A stretch of 7,661 nt of DNA from an uncultured Pseudomonadota bacterium (GTDB lineage Bacteria > Pseudomonadota > Gammaproteobacteria > Burkholderiales > Burkholderiaceae_C), in NCBI GenBank assembly GCA_900320815.1, contig ONTY01000049.1, forward strand, positions 1 through 7,661, written 5' to 3'. The notes beneath the pieces are model-generated. The model worked only from the letters and a program-made list of their open reading frames with translations. It searched no databases and was not told the origin of the DNA. How positions within the stretch are numbered: position 1 is the first letter of the stretch; each line of letters opens with the position of its first letter. Both the position numbers and the translations under genes were made by a program. Below are positions 4,104 through 7,661 of this stretch, one piece after another.

Positions 4104-6884
4104 TCAGGCGCTTTCGGCCACTGTGCTGCTGCTTTCTTTTGCTGGCGCTGCGGCGGCGGGCAACGTGGCTTCGACTGCTTGGCGCGCGCCCTGGCGGTGG
4201 CCGCGCACGGACTGGTGCGCCAGTGCAGTGAGGATGAGCAGCGTGGCGCCGACGACGACGCAATACACCCCGGCATCCAGGAACGTGGCGCTGGGCAGGT
4301 GCACGGCGCCGATGAGCGGCAACTCAAAGTGCAGCATGTGCGTGGTCAGGAAGGGGTAGCCAAAGAGCCACGCGCCGGCGCCCGTGGCCAGCGCCAGCAG
4401 CCAGCCGACGGCAATCCAGCGCACCACTTGCAGCGGCAGGCGCGCTTCCACCCACTGCACGCCGGCGACCAGGTACTGCACCAAAAAGCCAATGGCCAGC
4501 ACCAGCGCGCCAACAAAGCCGCCGCCCGGCTGGTTGTGCCCGCGCAAAAAGAAATACAGCGAAATCAAGCCGGCAAAGGGCAGCACCAGGCGCGCCAGCA
4601 CCGCCGGCACCATCATGTAGCCGGTGACGGCGGTATCCAGCGCGTTGCGCGGATTAATCAGGTCGCTGATGAGGTCCGGCGGCACGGCAAGCTGCTGCGG
4701 GGGCAGTTGCAGCACTTCGCGCGGCGGGCGGAAGCGCCGCAGCAGCGCATACACCGTCAGCGCCACGATGCCTAGCACGGTCATCTCGCCAAAAGTGTCA
4801 AAGGCGCGAAAGTCCACCAGCATCACGTTGACCACGTTGGCGCCGCCGCCGCCGGGCAGCGCGTTCTCAATGTAGAAGGGCGAGATGCTTTGCGGCGCCG
4901 CGCGCGTCATCATGGCGTAGGCCAGCGCCGCCATACCCGTGCCGGCAGCGGTGGCGATGAAGACATCGGCCCAGCCGCGCGCCCGCTCCCGCCAGTGCAG
5001 CCGCTCGCGCAGCCCGGGCATATCCACGCGGCGCGGCAGCCAGCGCAGGCCGAGCAAAAAGAGCATCGTCGTGACCACTTCCACCGTGAGCTGCGTGAGT
5101 GCCAGGTCAGGCGCAGAGAACCAGACGAAGGTCAGGCTGACAGCCAGTCCTACGCCCGAGAGCAGCATCAGCGCCGCCATGCGGTGAAAGCGTGCGCGCC
5201 GCGCCGCCGCCAGCGCGCAAATGCACCCCAGCAGCCAGAGCAGGGCGAAGTCCAGCGTGGCGGGCACACGTTCTCTCTCGCCCCAGTTCACACCGCCGTA
5301 GCGCAGCGCCGCACCCGCCGCGAGCATGGCAGCGAAGATGAGCAGCAGCATTTGCGACTGCAGCCGGCGCGTGGACAGCAGCCGCAAAGCCGCGCGCACG
5401 CTGCGATCGAGCGCATACAGCGTGCCTTGAAACAGGCGCTGTCCGCTGACGGCGCGCAGCAGCGGCACATGCTGGATGCGTCCGTCTTCCAGCGCGCGGT
5501 GCAGCGCGGCAAACAGCAGCGCGCCACCCGACAGCGCCACCACGCTCATGGCCAGCGGCATATTCCAGCCGTGCCACAGCGCCAGGCTGTATGGCGGCAG
5601 CACGCCGCCCACCACGGGGCGCGCCGCAAGCGCCAGCACCGGGCCGATGCTCCACTGCGGCAGCACGCCGACGACGATGCACAGCAGCGCCAGCACCTCG
5701 ATGGGCACGCGCATCCAGCGCACCGGCTCATGCGGCCTCAGGGGCAAGTCGCGCGCTGGCTTGCCCAGAAACACATCCACGGAAAAGCGCAGCGAATACG
5801 CCACCGCTAGCACCCCCGCCAGCGTTGCCGCTGCTGGCACGCCCCACGCCAGCCAGGGGGCACCCTCGAGCTCCAGCGCCTCGGCAAAAAACATCTCTTT
5901 TGAAAGAAAACCGTTGACCAGCGGCACGCCCGCCATCGCCGCGCTGGCAACAAAGGTGAGCGTGCCGGTAATCGGCATGGCACGCCACAGGCCCGAGAGC
6001 CGCCGGATGTCGCGCGTGCCCGTTTCATGGTCAATGATGCCCACCGCCATGAACAGCGATGCCTTGAACGTGGCGTGGTTGATGATGTGGAACACGGCGG
6101 CCACGGCAGCCAGCTCGCGATTCAGCCCCAGCAGCAGCGCAATCAGCCCCAGATGGCTAATCGTCGAGTACGCCAGCAGCCCCTTCAAATCCGTCTGGAA
6201 CATGGCCACATACGCGCCCAGCACCAGCGTCGCCAGCCCGGCGCCGCCGACCAGATACATCCACAGGTCGGTGCCAGAGAGCGCCGGCCACAGGCGCGCC
6301 AGCAGGAACACCCCCGCCTTCACCATCGTTGCCGAGTGCAGATAGGCCGACACCGGCGTGGGCGCCGCCATCGCGCGCGGCAGCCAGAACTGGAACGGGA
6401 ACTGCGCGCTCTTCGTCAGCGCGCCCAGCACGATGAGCACCAGCATCGGCGCATACAGCGCGTGGCTGCGGATGCGCTCGCCCGCGCGCAGGATGTCATC
6501 GAGCGCATAGCTGCCCGCGATGTGTCCCAGCATCAGCACGCCGGCCAGCAGCGCCAGTCCGCCCATACTCGTCACCGTAAGAGCCATACGCGCGCCGCGC
6601 CGTGCATCGCGCCGGTGGTGCCAGTAGCCGATGAGCAGGAAGGAAAACAGGCTTGTCAGCTCCCAGAAAAACGCAATCTGCACCACATTGCCCGAGAGCA
6701 CCACGCCCAGCATTGCCCCCATGAAGGCGAGGAAAAACGAGAAAAAGCGCGGCACCGGGTCCTCGCGGCTCATGTAGTAGCGCGCATACAGCGCCACCAG
6801 CGCGCCAATGCCCGTGACCAGCATGGCGAACATCCACGCAAACCCGTCCATACGCACCATGAAATTGATGCCTGCCGAGGGCAT
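4104..6884 (-). CDS. mrpA: Fused Mrp/Pha cation:proton antiporter subunit A+B, main body after in-frame TAG
   Basis: This encodes the membrane subunit of the multisubunit Na+(K+)/H+ antiporter (Mrp/Mnh/Pha), in the proteobacterial form where MrpA is fused to MrpB. Counting from the original GTG at 7070, the gene has 988 codons before its TGA, of which this ORF is 63-988. The proton-channel module has the conserved glutamate in F-F-W-E-L-T-S-L (E137) and lysine in G-A-L-T-K-S-A-Q-F-P-F (K220), then S-H-L-G-L, H-A-T-F-K-A-S-L-F-M and F-L-S-K-E-M-F-F (K391). A DUF4040-like part (~628-712) has S-A-P-D-L-A-L-T-Q-L. D-F-R-A-F-D-T-F-G-E follows at 753-762, then the MrpB domain (~807-960) with R-G-H-N-Q-P-G-G-G-F-V-G. 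Many hydrophobic helices are evident. The ATG at 6884 has no good ribosome site and would give a product lacking the first two helices. No subunits C-G follow, although the complex needs them. Confidence 0.92.
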   Translation of the reverse strand: MPSAGINFMVRMDGFAWMFAMLVTGIGALVALYARYYMSREDPVPRFFSFFLAFMGAMLGVVLSGNVVQIAFFWELTSLFSFLLIGYWHHRRDARRGARMALTVTSMGGLALLAGVLMLGHIAGSYALDDILRAGERIRSHALYAPMLVLIVLGALTKSAQFPFQFWLPRAMAAPTPVSAYLHSATMVKAGVFLLARLWPALSGTDLWMYLVGGAGLATLVLGAYVAMFQTDLKGLLAYSTISHLGLIALLLGLNRELAAVAAVFHIINHATFKASLFMAVGIIDHETGTRDIRRLSGLWRAMPITGTLTFVASAAMAGVPLVNGFLSKEMFFAEALELEGAPWLAWGVPAAATLAGVLAVAYSLRFSVDVFLGKPARDLPLRPHEPVRWMRVPIEVLALLCIVVGVLPQWSIGPVLALAARPVVGGVLPPYSLALWHGWNMPLAMSVVALSGGALLFAALHRALEDGRIQHVPLLRAVSGQRLFQGTLYALDRSVRAALRLLSTRRLQSQMLLLIFAAMLAAGAALRYGGVNWGERERVPATLDFALLWLLGCICALAAARRARFHRMAALMLLSGVGLAVSLTFVWFSAPDLALTQLTVEVVTTMLFLLGLRWLPRRVDMPGLRERLHWRERARGWADVFIATAAGTGMAALAYAMMTRAAPQSISPFYIENALPGGGGANVVNVMLVDFRAFDTFGEMTVLGIVALTVYALLRRFRPPREVLQLPPQQLAVPPDLISDLINPRNALDTAVTGYMMVPAVLARLVLPFAGLISLYFFLRGHNQPGGGFVGALVLAIGFLVQYLVAGVQWVEARLPLQVVRWIAVGWLLALATGAGAWLFGYPFLTTHMLHFELPLIGAVHLPSATFLDAGVYCVVVGATLLILTALAHQSVRGHRQGARQAVEATLPAAAAPAKESSSTVAESA

Positions 6885-6893
6885 CCAGCGGTG

Positions 6894-7070
6894 CTACGCC
6901 ACCAGCACCCCGCCCGCCTGCACCTGCGGCAGCAGCAGCGCCACCCACAGCGCCGCCGCGCCCGCCACCAGCGCCGCCCAGCTTGCAGCCAGATTGCGCG
7001 CATTCGTCGGCAGCAGGGCAGCCACCACACTGCCCGCAAACGGCAGCACGATGAGGTAGGTCAGATCCAC
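6894..7070 (-). pseudogene. mrpA: N-terminal segment of the mrpA gene, ended by in-frame TAG
   Basis: From the GTG at 7070 the frame encodes 58 residues, V-D-L-T-Y-L-I-V-L-P-F-A-G-S onward, with two hydrophobic stretches matching the first helices of MrpA, ending G-G-V-L-V-A before TAG (6896-6894). The following codons H-R-W-M-P-S-A-G-I-N-F continue the protein in the same frame, so a single base change (for example CAG to TAG, Gln to stop) explains the break. The start is supported by AAGGAG seven bases upstream. A longer ATG-started reading from 7205 has no family-like sequence in its extension. Confidence 0.85.
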
Positions 7071-7077
7071 TGCCGCG

Positions 7078-7083
7078 CTCCTT
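7078..7083 (-). promoter_or_regulatory. Ribosome binding site of mrpA
   Basis: AAGGAG on the minus strand, seven bases before the GTG at 7070-7068. It is a near-ideal site and identifies the original start codon. Confidence 0.8.
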
Positions 7084-7204
7084 GGCCGCAGCGCGCCGCG
7101 CGCCGCAGCAGCGCGTGGACAGGGGTGGAAAAAAGAGAGGAGGGCAAGGGAAGCTGCGAAAGAACAATGCTGCGCCGCCACAAGCGGCAGCGCACGAGGA
7201 AACA

Positions 7205-7233
7205 ATCATAGCCACGCGCCGCACTTTTTCCAC
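7205..7233 (-). promoter_or_regulatory. Weak candidate promoter for mrpA
   Basis: TATGAT (7210-7205) matches five of six -10 bases. GTGGAA (7233-7228), 17 bp upstream, matches only three of six -35 bases. It would give a leader of about 130 nt. It is a composition-favoured guess in a stretch where GC content begins to fall. Confidence 0.25.
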
Positions 7234-7277
7234 GATAGGCGCGGCGGGGATGCATCAATACTCCAATGAATGAAGCT

Positions 7278-7315
7278 CCATTGCCGGTGACTTATGCCGG
7301 CGATGAAAATATACC
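7278..7315 (-). repeat. Palindromic repeat, copy A
   Basis: On the minus strand it opens GGTAT, then TCATCGCCGGCATAAGTCAC and CGGCAATGG. GCCGG and CCGGC arms (7283-7287, 7297-7301) can pair around a nine-base loop. By eye it aligns over 38 positions, without gaps, to copy B at 7361-7398, at about 60-70 per cent identity. Confidence 0.6.
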
Positions 7316-7360
7316 CTAGCAATCATTCAAACATCATCAGATACCCCATTGCTTTATCTA

Positions 7361-7398
7361 CTGCTGCCGGCAACATAAGCCGGCGACCAATTGATACC
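7361..7398 (-). repeat. Palindromic repeat, copy B
   Basis: Perfect inverted arms GCCGGC (7366-7371 and 7379-7384) enclose the loop AACATAA. On the minus strand it also begins GGTAT and carries ATCAATTGGTCGCCGGC before the loop. It has the same orientation as copy A. Confidence 0.6.
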
Positions 7399-7456
7399 AT
7401 TGGACGAACACCTGCATCAATTGTGGCGACGCGCTGCCGCATGGCGTGGCGCGGGG

Positions 7457-7480
7457 CGCACAGAACCGGGCGGCTGTGCG
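7457..7480. other. Inverted repeat CGCACAG...CTGTGCG
   Basis: Perfect 7-bp arms (7457-7463, 7474-7480) enclose a GC-rich ten-base loop. There is no T-run on either strand. It lies just beyond the terminator when read on the minus strand and could be a secondary stem or a protein site. Confidence 0.4.
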
Positions 7481-7486
7481 GTGCGT

Positions 7487-7515
7487 ACAAACGAAAGGCG
7501 CCCACAAGGGGCGCC
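7487..7515 (-). terminator. Rho-independent terminator
   Basis: On the minus strand the arm GGCGCCC pairs with GGGCGCC (7515-7509 and 7503-7497) around a five-base loop and is followed by TTTCGTTTG. The stem is strong and the tail moderately T-rich. It fits the end of transcription of the gene whose 3' tip is at 7624-7661, about 110 bp after that stop codon, and separates it from mrpA. Confidence 0.75.
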
Positions 7516-7545
7516 CCTCTAAATACCCATCACATCAATTCACCA

Positions 7546-7568
7546 TCGCCGGCATCTTTTGCTGGTAG
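7546..7568 (+). repeat. Palindromic repeat, copy C (opposite orientation)
   Basis: TCGCCGGCATCTTTTGCTGG and the next three bases match the minus-strand core of copy B (from TCGCCGGC) at about 18 of 23 positions. It is preceded by ATCAATT (7534-7540), as in copy B. The 11-mer CATCGCCGGCA (7544-7554) is the exact reverse complement of 7295-7305 in copy A. The second arm is imperfect (GCTGG). Confidence 0.55.
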
Positions 7569-7623
7569 AGAGTGTATACCCCTGTAACATTCTGCAGTAG
7601 CAGGTGAAACGGGCGCAACGGTT

Positions 7624-7661
7624 TCAATCTTCTTCATCCTCTGGCGGCATTCGGTACATCA
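7624..7661 (-). CDS. Unidentified gene, 3' tip only
   Basis: Read on the minus strand, the last bases of the window give M-Y-R-M-P-P-E-D-E-E-D and then TGA (7626-7624). An acidic C-terminus ahead of a good terminator on the same strand is what the end of a gene would look like. Only 12 codons are visible, so neither the family nor the frame can be confirmed from this window. Confidence 0.4.
   Translation of the reverse strand, partial: MYRMPPEDEED

Larger units (their letters stand above)
7071..7623. other. Gene-free intergenic region upstream of mrpA
   Basis: Apart from the ribosome site, weak promoter, three palindromic repeats, hairpin and terminator listed separately, I see no gene, tRNA or other RNA here. 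The part beyond 7200 is clearly richer in A+T than the antiporter gene. Short ORFs in it have no family-like sequence and overlap the repeats. Confidence 0.6.

Noticed and set aside
4890..5810. Long plus-strand ORFs opposite the antiporter gene (also 6027-7211)
   Set aside because: They are rich in Arg, His and Gln, as expected for the antisense of a GC-rich membrane-protein gene, and have no recognisable domain. The minus strand carries clear MrpA/MrpB motifs.
779..6896. Alternative genetic code with TAA/TAG read as an amino acid
   Set aside because: Two genes carry internal TAA or TAG, but the stress-protein gene and its remnant both end naturally at TAG, and readthrough there gives no family-like sequence. 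Ordinary decay or sequencing error is simpler.
7061..7258. Small minus-strand ORF upstream of mrpA
   Set aside because: It overlaps the mrpA ribosome site and start in another frame and has low-complexity Arg/Ala-rich sequence with no domain.
7278..7568. CRISPR array or integron attC sites
   Set aside because: The repeats are imperfect, unevenly spaced and in both orientations, with no regular spacers. No GTTRRRY/RYYYAAC core pair typical of attC is present.

Overview
The window is GC-rich with long GC-biased ORFs, and its recognisable genes look betaproteobacterial. A Comamonadaceae-like Burkholderiales is my best guess, based on the style of the universal stress protein tail, the SurE N-terminus and the fused MrpA-MrpB protein. 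That placement is inference from remembered family appearance, not from a search.

Plus strand, left to right. First comes the 3' part of a universal stress protein gene (1-358). Next is a two-gene block with lower GC. Its first gene is an HrgA/COG2958-like protein (winged helix plus a C-terminal domain carrying a PD...EVK pattern), split by an in-frame TAA into 431-781 and 809-1339. Its second is an AlbA_2/Schlafen-type ATP-binding regulator (1372-2856) with four perfect 12-bp repeats encoding VTPE. After that lies a scar: the first ~21 codons of surE (from 2934) joined in frame to a frameshifted copy of the end of a universal stress protein gene (3015-3119). A complete DUF1963/YwqG-family gene follows (3125-4051), and its Shine-Dalgarno lies inside the stress-protein remnant.

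Minus strand, right to left. The 3' tip of an unidentified gene (7661-7624) is followed by a rho-independent terminator (7515-7497). Then comes a low-GC intergenic region with three copies of a small palindromic repeat. The fused Mrp/Pha cation/proton antiporter subunit A+B gene (7070-4104) follows, interrupted by an in-frame TAG at its 59th codon. No mrpC-G genes lie downstream; the gene converges on the DUF1963 gene with 52 bp between stops.

The window looks like an accessory, decaying region. It has two genes broken by single in-frame stops with the reading frame otherwise intact, one truncated housekeeping-gene fragment, one duplicated gene tail, and an antiporter gene without its partners. 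The hrgA-like/AlbA_2 pair is the best candidate for an interesting system: a probable wHTH-nuclease-like protein next to an ATP-binding, DNA- or RNA-interacting regulator, lying between two copies of a stress-protein gene end. Sequencing error cannot be excluded for the single-base lesions.
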